Made by a program: the position numbers and the translations under genes. Shown here piece after piece: positions 1 through 10,038 of a stretch of DNA of 64,000 nt. Location of the stretch: assembly GCA_003415625.1 (NCBI GenBank), contig PYIU01000006.1:2604001-2668000 (forward strand). The letters run 5' to 3'. How positions within the stretch are numbered: the first letter of the stretch is position 1; every line of letters begins with the position of its first letter. The notes under the pieces were generated by a model that saw nothing but the letters and a program-made list of their open reading frames with translations, was not told the DNA's origin and made no database searches. This stretch comes from Aquanectria penicillioides. Lineage: Eukaryota > Ascomycota > Sordariomycetes > Hypocreales > Nectriaceae.

Positions 1-529
1 AAGTATTCGAGACAAAGATGATCTTCGGGGTGGCCGAGTTGGGGCTTTGCTCAACTCCAACTGCAACTCCAGATGAATGATGTAAGAGGATAGATTGGTT
101 CACGACATACACATGGCACAAGCCCTTTGCTTATTGAGCACATGTTTCCCTTTAATCCCTGTTGCACGCTCCCTCTTGCTGACAAGTTCCTTTTTTTCAA
201 TCATCACTCAATCAACATTGTTGTCGGCCTCGGAAAGCAGCCCTGACGTGTTGATGTGGGGAATGGTGAGGGCCCTGAGGGGGGTCAAGTCCCATTTCTG
301 GTGGGGCCGCATTTATCGTCTCGAGGGCTAGACGAATGACGTTGAAAGTTGGGCATGTTCAGCTTCCGCCCCGAGACGAGTGAGGGGTTGCAATTATATC
401 ATCAGGCTTGGTTGATACTGGACAACTGCAAGCGAGCAATTCACTGCAAGTGGCTAACGCCGGGACCAAGGCCGAATTGACTCCTCTCTCGTTTGTGCGT
501 TCTTGTGTGCCGGCAATGGCCACCAGCGA

Positions 530-1229
530 GACTTGTTCCCGAGGCGTTTCGTGCCATCATCGGCCTGAACCCGTTGCTTGAACGTATCCTATCGGTAGAA
601 GAGTATCCCTTTGCTCACGAGGCTGGCGTCTTCTTCTCCAACACCCTCCCTATGCTTTCATGCAAGGCTTTGCGCCCCGCCCGTCTCTGCCAGCCCAGGT
701 TTACCGATATGATCTGGCAACTTCGGGCATTCCTGCAGTGGCCAATGGCTTTAGAAGACCCAATAGCATTTGCTTTTCCCTGACGAGAGCATCATCTATG
801 TGACAGATACTGACTAAGTGCGAGAGGATGGGTTAGCTGACAAGTCCCGGCCATCTACCATGTACGTTTAGCAAACCTATTCGGTCAGGCAAGGAAGATC
901 TCTCTGACATGGATAAACCCCAGTTATGCCTTTGATGTACAAAACTACCACGGCCAGCCATGCTTGGTTAACCGACGATTATTTGCCTTCGCGGACAACG
1001 GCATCCCCGACGAGATCAAGTGCGACCTGAACGTCAACGTGTACAGCGGCTGCGGTGACGGAGCCAATCTCTGGTCCCCTAGCGGTGTGCTGCTGTGGAG
1101 AATACTAGTTGAGAGCGGAGCTGCCAACTTTTGCTTCGGCCGGGCGGCGAAATATTCATCTTCAACGAACATGATATATGGAGGATGCAGTTGGAAAGTT
1201 CAGTTCAGGGCGCATTGCTACGAATATAA
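530..1229 (+). pseudogene. gluconolactonase/SMP-30-like pseudogene
   Basis: Remnants of a fungal SMP-30/gluconolactonase-type beta-propeller hydrolase lie in order but in changing frames. About 541-640 gives an N-terminal block (AIIGLNP, then EEYPFAHEAGVFF). About 646-780 gives PYAFMQGFAPRPSLPAQVYR and NGFRRPNSICFS in another frame. About 782-861 gives PDESIIYVTDTD, a stop, then DKSRPSTI. After a likely conserved intron (862-923, GTACGT to CCCCAG) come YAFDV, NYHGQPC, VNRRLFAFADNGIP and NVYSGCGDG. Lesions: roughly 100 family-typical codons appear missing between the first two blocks; one base seems lost near 779; an in-frame TAA sits at 815-817; another base seems lost near 1146, after which the C terminus (IFIFNEHDIWRM) ends at 1229. 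The frameshifts could be sequencing errors, but the internal deletion and the stop argue for real decay. Family assignment is from remembered motifs. Confidence 0.68.
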
Positions 1230-2029
1230 AGTCACAAGAAGGCGTATTAGATCTCATCAACAAGAGTTGAGGAAAACGAAGTTGAAAAAAAAAAGATAGA
1301 CCAAAAGAATCACAACATGATTGGTGCCGTGGTATCCGATGGCTAGTCCCGCGGTTGCTGGGATGTGACCTTCATAACCGCGTCCACCTACAAGCCGTGA
1401 CATAAGAGACTATTTTTCGAGTATTCAGAGCGAGGAACACACATCAATATTTGCAAAACTGATGATTAGTGTTCTACAGAGTGGTCAGTCGGTGTAACAA
1501 CAACCAGCCTTGCGTAGTGTATTAGAATTGAATCAGTGTTGGCGCTGGTCTGAATGCATTCCTGTTCATTTTCACACCAGCCATATATTAAATTTCCTTG
1601 CCAGTTCAAGCAAGGGAATTTGATTTTCAGTAGTTATGAAATTCAAAATTTCATGTTCTCACGTTATTTGCAAATTGCGCCTCAGCAACGTGGGACAAAC
1701 GGTGACGAATGGGCCGTGAAACTATCCTCTTGATAGACTGACTACTCATGTTTTCGCAAGTGGGAATGCGATACTATGTTACGCAGGCTCAGTCGACAGG
1801 GGCAACCTATCGGCAGTAACCTGAAATATGTTGTGTCAGCCTCTCGTCTTCATCTCCGCCTACTCCCAAACATTGTTTTCTCTACAGTCTTTTTGATGTT
1901 GTTATAAATATCTTGACATTTCTCATCCACATGTGTCGTTCTATCTCGCAAGAATTGCCGTGACTATTACTCCGTAGATTGGCCACATTTACAAAGTGTA
2001 TACAGCGATAATTGTTGCATCTCGTCAGC
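1230..2029. other. intergenic, upstream of decarboxylase-family gene
   Basis: About 800 bp with no open frame that looks coding. The DNA is moderately AT-rich. It contains a near-palindromic stretch around 1615-1660 (AATTTGATTTTC, then GAAATTCAAAATTTC). It presumably holds the promoter and 5' UTR of the gene that starts at 2030. Confidence 0.5.
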
Positions 2030-3304
2030 ATGCCCTCTGGATTGCCCACAGCCCCTGATAACGAGGTTGGCTTCCAGCCGCCCTCTCAGGTTCCACACAG
2101 TCCATCATCTCGCATGCCCTGGCAGCCACCAGGTGTTCCATATATCGGCGAAACTCCCGTCATATTCAACCCAATCATCATCGTGCTCATCGGCTACCTC
2201 GAGAAGGCCAAGCCAGGCGCGCTAGATGAGGCTGTTGTCGATGCTTACAAGAAAATCCCTGACTTCATGGATAAGCTCAACATTGGCGACGCCCGGTCTT
2301 TTCTCGAATTCGCAAACGACCTGCTCAAATGGATCCCACACGAGAGCTACGAGGGTAAGGACATTTACGATATCATCTGTATGTTTTACTTTATCCTTGA
2401 CCAACCCTCCCTCGCGGAGCTGCAAACGCCCATTCATCCCAGCCAGGCCGGACAGCCGCTCTCCTGGCTCTCGTCGTGGATCGTTGTGTATGCTCAGCTG
2501 ATCGGCCTCTTCATGGACACTCCGGCCTCCATCACGCCTGAGTCCCTTGAGTCTTTCAAGAAATCGCCACCCTACAACTACCATGAGGCGCTAGAGCCCA
2601 AAGGCGGCTTCAGGACGTTCAACCAATTCTTTGCTCGGCACCTCAAGCCCGGCTCAAGACCCATCGCCTCGCCGGATGACGATCGTGTTATCGTCTATCC
2701 CGCCGACTGCACCTATGACAACTCGGCCACCAACCAGAGCATTGTCAATGTTGATTCCGAAGGACTTGTTTACATTAAAAACCTCCCATGGACCATCAGC
2801 TCCCTACTTCAGGGAAGCGAGTACGCTCAAGAGTTTCAGGGAGGCGTTTGGATGCACGCGTTCCTCAACACCTTCAACTACCACCGCCAGCACGCGCCTG
2901 TCTCGGGCGAGGTGCTTGAAGCCAAGAACATTCAGGGCGCGGCGTATCTTGAGGTTGACTCGAAGTGTCATCCGATCCGCGTCATGTGCGGACCAGATGC
3001 TCCAGACAGCCCGGGCTATCAGTTTCTGCAGACGAGGGGCCTGATCATCATCGACAATCCCGTGCTTGGCAAAGTGGCAGTGTTGCCGATCGGGATGGCC
3101 CAAGTTTCCTCGGTCAAGCTGACGGTGAAAAAGGGCGATGTTCTGAGGAAAGGCGAAGGAATCTCCTGCTTCATGTTTGGGGGCTCCGACGTCATTTGCG
3201 TGTTCCAATCCAAAGCTGGTCTCAAGGTTGAAGACTTTGTGGCTTCGAAGGGGAACGCGTACTCCAAGATGGGAACTGTGTTGGCCATAGCACCCGGGTC
3301 CTAA
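2030..3304 (+). CDS. phosphatidylserine decarboxylase-family protein (PsiD-like)
   Basis: A single-exon gene for about 424 aa. The N-terminal half (roughly residues 30-190) resembles the alpha-helical PSDC domain that precedes the catalytic region in PsiD-type proteins. The C-terminal half (about 190-424) is a phosphatidylserine decarboxylase fold with FNQFFARHLKPGSRPI, PADCTYD, FNYHRQHAPVSGEV and the self-cleavage motif FGGSDVI (Ser at about residue 386, base 3185). In this family, cleavage before that Ser makes the pyruvoyl cofactor. The ATG at 2030 is preferred; an upstream in-frame TTG at 2012 is not a likely start in a fungus. No transit peptide or membrane anchor is evident, unlike mitochondrial Psd1. 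The substrate could be phosphatidylserine or an aromatic amino acid (PsiD decarboxylates tryptophan) and cannot be decided here. The frame is intact. Confidence 0.88.
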   Translation: MPSGLPTAPDNEVGFQPPSQVPHSPSSRMPWQPPGVPYIGETPVIFNPIIIVLIGYLEKAKPGALDEAVVDAYKKIPDFMDKLNIGDARSFLEFANDLLKWIPHESYEGKDIYDIICMFYFILDQPSLAELQTPIHPSQAGQPLSWLSSWIVVYAQLIGLFMDTPASITPESLESFKKSPPYNYHEALEPKGGFRTFNQFFARHLKPGSRPIASPDDDRVIVYPADCTYDNSATNQSIVNVDSEGLVYIKNLPWTISSLLQGSEYAQEFQGGVWMHAFLNTFNYHRQHAPVSGEVLEAKNIQGAAYLEVDSKCHPIRVMCGPDAPDSPGYQFLQTRGLIIIDNPVLGKVAVLPIGMAQVSSVKLTVKKGDVLRKGEGISCFMFGGSDVICVFQSKAGLKVEDFVASKGNAYSKMGTVLAIAPGS

Positions 3305-4599
3305 CATGTGGTGATGTTTGTAGAGACTCGAGTGGCTTTTAGAATAAATGCCGAGAAAGTGCCAAAGGACCATGGTTTCCTTTTGTCGCCGTAGACTTTA
3401 CTTGAAAGGAGACTATTATTTGGTGTTTAGAGACACGCATGGCTTAGGTCGAAATTTGAAAGCTCACACTGCTTATTATATCCAAGTGTATTCATCATTC
3501 GCTGCAAGACGAGAAATTGCCTTTCAGTAATTTTAAGTGTTAGTTTTCATTCAAGCAGGGAGCATCGTTACGCAAATGAATCTACATCAGGCGTCACAAT
3601 CATCAAAATCAGCAACGCAATTTTGTGTACTCCGCATAAAGAATTAACGGAATTAGGACCCAAAAGATTCCACAGAATTACTGCATAAAGACCAGGTCCA
3701 TCCTACAAGATGGAGGTTGGAAAAGTATGCATGACAAGGATTCTCGCCTCGAGGGGCTGTGTCATATGAGTCACCCTCGCCAGCATCGCCTCCGGTTTGA
3801 GGGCATATTCGTCACGAGATCTACAATATGTGGGGAAATCAATACCTGGGTTTCTTATATCGTTTCGAGGGAACGTAGCATTTCTAAAACTCGGCCACAT
3901 AAGGGACAGGCTCACTATGTGTTCAAGCTCCTGAAATGATCTGGATTGCAGAGATGCACAAAACCTCCCAATAGTCTTGTCGGAAGAGTAATTTAACTGC
4001 AAATCTACCTGTTAATTTAAGATGTATGGACCTTGATCTACTGCAGAAATGGAACATGGGGGTATGTGCTGCCTTCGACCTAATCAATAAATCCTCAGCC
4101 CTCGTCACGAGGTGCCCTGCTTGCGATCCAGTCTCCACGCCAACTAACCTTGCAATACAGTCTCAACGCATCTTGACAACTTATTGCTACCATCCCTGAC
4201 CGAAAATCTTTGGGCGAATAGCCCATTACTCTATGATCACCCTGGAACAAACTGCCCGCGTTGGGCATATAGCTAGGGTTTCAAACAGTACGTCAAGTTT
4301 CTCAAGTACCTTGTTCAAACTTGATTGAAATCTTGCCATATTGCACTGCATTGAGATCAATTCTCTATATTCCACATAATAATCCTATGAGATATGCGTA
4401 CAGTAGCCTTTGTCCGTAGACAAGCCCATTTCTAGTTAATGCGTTCTAAAATGCGATTCCATCCCAGAACACCTTGCTAAACCAATACATTTGAAATAAT
4501 GCCCCAATGGCAAAAGTTAAGATGCCAATTTTTTTGCTCGATTCCGATGCACTATATATACAGAAGAAAACACGTTGATAACCGTGAACCGGATCACGG
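3305..4599. other. intergenic between convergent genes
   Basis: About 1.3 kb between two gene 3' ends (decarboxylase on +, SFK1-like on -). It is AT-rich with only short random open frames. No gene, RNA or repeat could be recognised. Confidence 0.5.
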
Positions 4600-5531
4600 T
4601 CAAGCCGTCTCGGCATCTCGTTGGTAGAAGCGACTGTGAGACTCGTTACTGGTACTGCCCGTTTGCTCCATCTCCGTCTCATTAGACTTGAGATACCTTG
4701 CATCCTTATTCCTGGTGTGGACAGCCGGATACAGGTCGATGGCAAAAGAGAAGACGTAGAAGGAGAAAATGAAGGAGATGGTCCACTCAAGGTATGCAGC
4801 AGAGTTTACGTCATGCCTCCTGCTACAGACGGCGAAGCCTATGAGCAGACCAAGCTCGACAATAATAAAAATGAGTTTGATCCAGAAGGAATAGCGGAGC
4901 TTTCTGTGTTCATGTTCGCGATGTTCTGCGAGGCGTGGAGGGTTAGAAAATTGGACAAGATTAGGGTTGAGGAAGCGGGCGCGATAAGCTTACTCTTTCC
5001 AAGACGCTGGTACTCCCAGCAGAGGAAAATAGCAGAGAACAGGTAGCCGACAATGAAAAGGCCCAAGAAAGTGCCGTGCAAGCGAGAGTGCTCGCCGGTT
5101 TTAAAGATGGACAAACAAATCAAGCCGACAGTGCCGAGGGTTGCGGAAAGGAGGCTCAGAACAGATAGGACCTTCTCGCCTGTAGAAGAATTGGGCACAA
5201 GACGGCCATTGTGCCGCAACCAGCGCTCTGCGATGAAAGACATGTCCAAGAAAATGGCAGTGAGGACACAGCCAGCAATGAAGAGTGGGTAGAGTCGGTC
5301 GGCACCAATGTTACTGATATAGGCTATCCTGGCCTTTCCCTTCATGGTAGGTAGGATCCTCGAGTCGTCGTCGATGATCCAAGACAACAGCAGGCCGAGA
5401 AGCATGGCCAGCCATACCACCCCGGAGATTATGGGTAGAACCTGGACACGTTGGGTTAGTTGGAGGTTGACGGGGTTGGGAATGAGTGACAGCAAACATA
5501 CCCAGTAAGATACCAAGCCGCGGACAGCCAT
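4600..5531 (-). CDS. SFK1: FRAG1/DRAM/Sfk1-family membrane protein
   Basis: Three exons on the minus strand: 5531-5502, 5441-4994 and 4925-4600, encoding 267 aa. Introns are 60 bp (5501-5442, GTATGT to CAG) and 68 bp (4993-4926, GTAAGC to CAG, with a CTAAC branch motif). Six hydrophobic segments are visible, starting with GVVWLAMLLGLLLSWI and LFIAGCVLTAIFLDM. The family signature FKTGEHSRLHGTFLG follows, and the C-terminal half has FIIVELGLLIGFAV and a last helix ending FAIDLYP. The hydrophilic tail is short and acidic. Yeast Sfk1 is a plasma-membrane protein that supports Stt4 phosphatidylinositol 4-kinase and phospholipid distribution; animal relatives act in GPI-anchor remodelling and autophagy. 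Intron 1 is a multiple of three without stops, so unspliced mRNA would still read through. Family call is firm; orthology to SFK1 itself is inferred. Confidence 0.87.
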
Positions 5532-7717
5532 TGTAAGTTGATTGTTTGTGTTGTTGGTAAATCGGAAGAGGGGCGAATGGGTGGGATTGAGATGGGTAAG
5601 GCGATTTAACCAGCCCTTAGGAAAACAACCACGAACAGGGGCCGAGGGTCTGCGTAAGGAACAAACGAGAACCAGCAATGAGTAACCCCAGGTGCAAGGA
5701 GAAATGCAAACTTCTTAATATGTCAGGATTGGCGTGCCAGCCTCTGGGCGCGGTGGAGAATGGGCTTTGGCGTTGGCGTTGGCGTTTGCGTTGGCGTCGA
5801 CGTCGACGTCGACAATGACGCTATCACAAGAGGCACCCGCAGCGGACTCTCGGACATAACGGGGTCCCGGGCGCGGGACACGCGACCCTAATCGGCCGGG
5901 GGTCTGCGCCTCACGTCACCGTAATTGACGCCGTAAAAGAAAAAACTCAACCGCGGCCGGGCCGCCAAGCCTGTCTGTCAGCCAAGTGTGCCTGCTGGAC
6001 TGCTGAGAAATGCAGCAAAAAGAGCCTGGGCCCGGAGCCTCAGTTGGCGTGTCCACGGGGGGCTTAGAGCGAGAGCTCCGAAAAGATGGTGGAAAGCGGA
6101 TGGTCGCGGGTGGACGGCGTGACGGGTGGTGGTGTGGCGTGCTTTGGCCCTATGGCTATGGCGCCCGGTGGCTTTCCTCACCTTGGCGAAGAGCGGGAGT
6201 GCTGACGCGACGAGATGGTGGCGCAGGTACGGACTACTAGAAAAGAGCGAGTATTTCACGAAACGACGAATAGCAAGCAGTTGAGCGACAGCAGAATTGA
6301 TTTGTGGTCAGAAGGCGAGGGTGTGTGTGCGTGTCGCGGCTCGGAGACTTGGTGGAGGGAGGCGCAAGTGCAGCGGAATGACATCATTGGCGTTACGAAG
6401 ACAAGAAGGCAGAAACCAGAACAAGAGACGGAAAAGAAAACAAGGGAGAAATAAAAGGGTGCGTGTGGAGCGCGGGCCAATGCATAGGTTGTCAATCAAT
6501 TATTAATTAGTAAAGACGATCCAAATGGTCCGCCCGCTGTGACGTCCAAATAAGGACCACCACCAACCCGCCCGGCTTCCACGGCATTGGCGTTACGAAG
6601 TGGAGCCACCTTTGTTGATCATTCAACCACGATCAATCCGAGAGGTCCGGCCAGGGGGCTTGGCTGGCTCCCTGACAGATTCGATACCAAAAAAAAAAAA
6701 CTTCATCCAAGGAGTGTAAAGGACGGTTCCAAAAGCAACCGCAACCGCAACCGCACAAGGAGAAGAGGGAAGCGTAGTAGTAAAACCATCATGGCAAAAT
6801 GTTCTTATCTGGCCGGTTATCACAAGATGCAAACCCAAGTCTGGCCTTCACGAGGCAACCAGCCAGACACAACATAATCCCGGCCTGCCACGGGTCCCAA
6901 TGATGCACCCCGTAGCCCATCCACCTGTGATTTTTCAACTTGGCGTCACCCATGCTCTCTTCAACGACAACGACAACAGCCCTCATTCGTGCAATGCTTA
7001 AACGTCAGGCATCCGAATCACCGTTTATTCCAAGATAGCTTCATTGTAGAGGTTCGGTCTGACGGACACAGATGGCAAGAACACAGTCCGTCTAATAATT
7101 ATCCGCAGTCTTACAAGGTCTTTTATCGTAAAACACTTTGTGAAACATCAAAGAGGGGAAGGGGGCGGGGAGCTCTTTTCGAGTTCGCCAAGTCCCCCGC
7201 TTCCAACCAATCTGGGACCACGGCTACTTTACCAGTTTATACTAAAATGAGACCGATTCGACATTACATACATAAACTATTTAACATGGAAAACTTGACA
7301 TGCTTGCAATAATTATCGAGTCTAATATACGCAAGCCTCCACTGCAGGCATGGCGTGGCACGGGCTTGGGCAGCACCAGCCCATCTTACTGCGAAAGGCA
7401 CTGTTCATGACTGTTGCTCATATAGTTAAGGCAACTCAATCGATAGGAGTGAGAGTGGTGGTTGTCTAGAACAGAGATCTTCGGTGCAGTTGGTTGATAG
7501 AAGTAGACTGTATACGGAACAGAATAACCTTTGAGCTACCAACACCTTCAGTCAAGGAGCCAACGTTCATTCACTTGCGCCATTATTGTTAGTGGCATTA
7601 TATCGTATGCATAGTATTCATACCGTCCTATGGAAAAAAGAATTGCACATAAAATTGGGTATCTCTCCCTAATACAGATGCCGTTTGATGTCAACAAATT
7701 GAAACAGAGCGCCTCCT
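5532..7717. promoter_or_regulatory. intergenic; SFK1-like promoter and EIS1 3' side
   Basis: About 2.2 kb. The part next to 5531 should be the SFK1-like promoter and 5' UTR. It contains a hexamer array (TTGGCG/TCGACG, 5767-5814) and GC-rich DNA to about 6250. The remainder is purine-rich with an A-run near 6690-6701, and is AT-rich after 7300. Open frames here are low-complexity and opposite-strand shadows of each other, so I call no gene. Confidence 0.45.
5767..5814. repeat. TTGGCG/TCGACG hexamer array
   Basis: Five near-perfect TTGGCG units (one is TTTGCG) run directly into three TCGACG units. It lies about 240 bp upstream of the SFK1-like start codon, so it could be promoter DNA or a neutral microsatellite. 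Confidence 0.9.
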
Positions 7718-10038
7718 TCAGTGATCCATCATCTCCCGAAATCGAGAATCCCGTGATGGGCTCTGGCTCTGGCTCTGGCGTGCCCGATCTCCAATGGGTC
7801 GGGGTGGTGTCATAAAAAATTCAGGAGTACCATCATTGGAACTGGCCGGACTCACTCCGCTCCAATCTCGGATCGAGTCCTTATCATTGGTCTCAGTTCC
7901 TGTGTTTCGCCCTGCGAGGGCAACTTCGCGCATGCTAGCCGGCCGGTTCTCCAAGCTCGTCATACTCCGAGAGACCCCTGAATCGCGAAGTGCAGCACCC
8001 CCCAGAAACGTTCGCTTCTTGTCATTGTCACTCAACGACTTTCCTCTGGAAAACCGGTTCTTGATCCATCCTTTGACCTTGGATGTAGGCGATGTCGCCG
8101 ATTCATTGGATTTCCGTCTCCCATCGCCGACAGCCGTCTTGTCCGTGTCAATTGTCCCCGATGCGGGTCGTTCTGTTGAAGATTCAGCCTCAACGTCCTC
8201 GGTTCGAGTGTTTTCGTTGTCATTAGAAATTCGCTGATCCATGCTCGACGAGTCTGGTTTTGACATTCGTTTCTCTTTCTTGGCGTGACGTTTCTGTGCG
8301 GCTTTCTTCGCCCTTTCCTCTTGTTTTTCTTGTTCTGTCCAATTTGTCAATAAAACATGCACATATGTATGAAGCAGGGAATCCAAAGTTGTGTCTCACC
8401 TCTGAGCTTCTTGGTGATTTCTTTAATTTCGCGTTCCCGTACTTTCTCTTTTTCAATCTCGGCCTTTTTGGCCTCCTCCTCCATCTTCAGAACCGCCAAT
8501 CTCTCGCGCTCAGCTGCCGCCTTCTCGTTGATATCGTCCAAAACCGGCTGTACCCGTTTTGATGCAATGGCATCGACTTCCTCGGGATTCATGAACTTGC
8601 CGCCACCAATGTCAAGTTTGCCCTTGTTTTCGCTTCGAGCCTCAAAGCTAGCATATGCAGTTTGGTGTGCCTTGATCTCCCACTCAGGAAGCATGGTTGG
8701 GTTCACCATGCCAGTGTCTTTGTAGACTTGTTGGTCCATGCCTTGGAGACGAGCTCTTACATTGCGTTGAGCTGCCGCTAAGAGGGCATCTCGATCCTTC
8801 TGTCGTTTCTTTTCATCCACCTGGGATAACTTGTTGGAGAAAAGGGACATTTGGTTTCGAATTCTCTCAGTTTGCTGTCGGTCGTCCAAGTCTCCATCAC
8901 TAGAGGCTCTACGTCGCAGCTTCGATGTGATCGAGAAGCGATGTCTAGAGACCGTTGCATTGCCATAATATTCATTAAATGCACGACTTTGTTGGTGCTC
9001 ATCCTGGAGCTTGGCCAGCCGTTCTTGAGCCTGTTTGTATGCAGCCTCTTGAAGACTAATGTGAGGCTTTGGCTGGGAAGTTCCTGGGTACGAGTCTTGA
9101 TCGTAATTCTCCTTGGTTTGATCAACAATCTTTTGCTGTTGATTGTACATCTTACGGGCAATCTCTACCGCTGTGGCGTGTAATTTCTCGTTCCTTTCGC
9201 GTTCATCAACCTCCGGCTTAACAGGTGGTTGCGACGTGAACATATTGCGAGTCATGTTGGTGACGGGGCCGGCGCCGGCGTTCTCGGCCAGCGGCTTGGA
9301 CCTGAGAGAAGCTTGATGGGCCAGAGTGGCGCCGCTCAAGGCATTGGATGCGGCCAGTGATTCCAGAGGATAAGACTCGCGGGCTTGAGGGGCAGCGGGA
9401 GTAGAAATGGCTCGAGGCCGTGTGCCCGACATAGCTCCCTTTGCAGCAGCAAGAGATCTTTGATTTTGCAACGACTTGGAGGAGGTGGAAGAATGCACCT
9501 GTCGCGTCGTGTTGGTGCGATTCGTATTAAAGGCTTGCGTAGCTGCTGAGCTTCCCCAACCATCTTGGGGGTTCTTTGGGGCTGTCGGTTTATTTGAGGC
9601 CATGGCGTTGGCAGAACCCAGAGCTAGAAGAGCAGCTTTGTGGCCGTCGGAGCTCAAAGCCGGCTCCCACAAGGGCGCCATCTTGTAATCTTTAGCTAAA
9701 ACGGCGGCTGCAGATGCCGACGATGACTTGTTGGGCTTCCAGGTTTCAAAGGGTTTCTGGGTTGACCACCCGAGAGAAGCAGCAGCACTGGCGGCGGCAC
9801 CATCAGGACGTAGACCAGTGGATGGATAACTTGGGAGATCGCGGGGGTCAGCGTATTTGAGGCGACCAGAGCCGGGTCCTATTCGCATGTGAGCGAGCGG
9901 CTTGACGCGGCCGGGGGGGCCAGCGGGCCGGGGGTGGGTTGGGTGTTGATGGGATGGGATGGGGAGGGGACCCGGTGCATGCACATTGGACACACTGACT
10001 GACATACCTTGCGCCGGCGTTGAGGATGTTTGGATCAT
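7718..10038 (-). CDS. EIS1: eisosome protein 1 (Eis1 family)
   Basis: Two exons on the minus strand, 10038-8400 and 8334-7718, give about 751 aa. The intron 8399-8335 (65 bp, GTGAGA to CAG) joins KKLR to EQEKQEERAKK in frame. Eis1-type features are visible: an N-terminal GRLKYADPRDLPSYPS block, a Ser/Ala-rich region, and a central conserved region with EAAYKQAQERLAKLQDEHQ, DALLAAAQRNVRARL and MLPEWEIKAHQ. A strongly charged coiled coil follows, then a Ser/Pro-rich basic tail. Eis1 is a peripheral component of eisosomes, the furrow-like plasma-membrane domains of fungi. A second candidate intron (10007-9879, GTATGT to ATAG, 129 bp) is also frame-neutral; removing it would put GPGSGRLKYADP right after ten N-terminal residues. 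Which N terminus is used cannot be decided without RNA. No frameshift was found. Confidence 0.86.
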
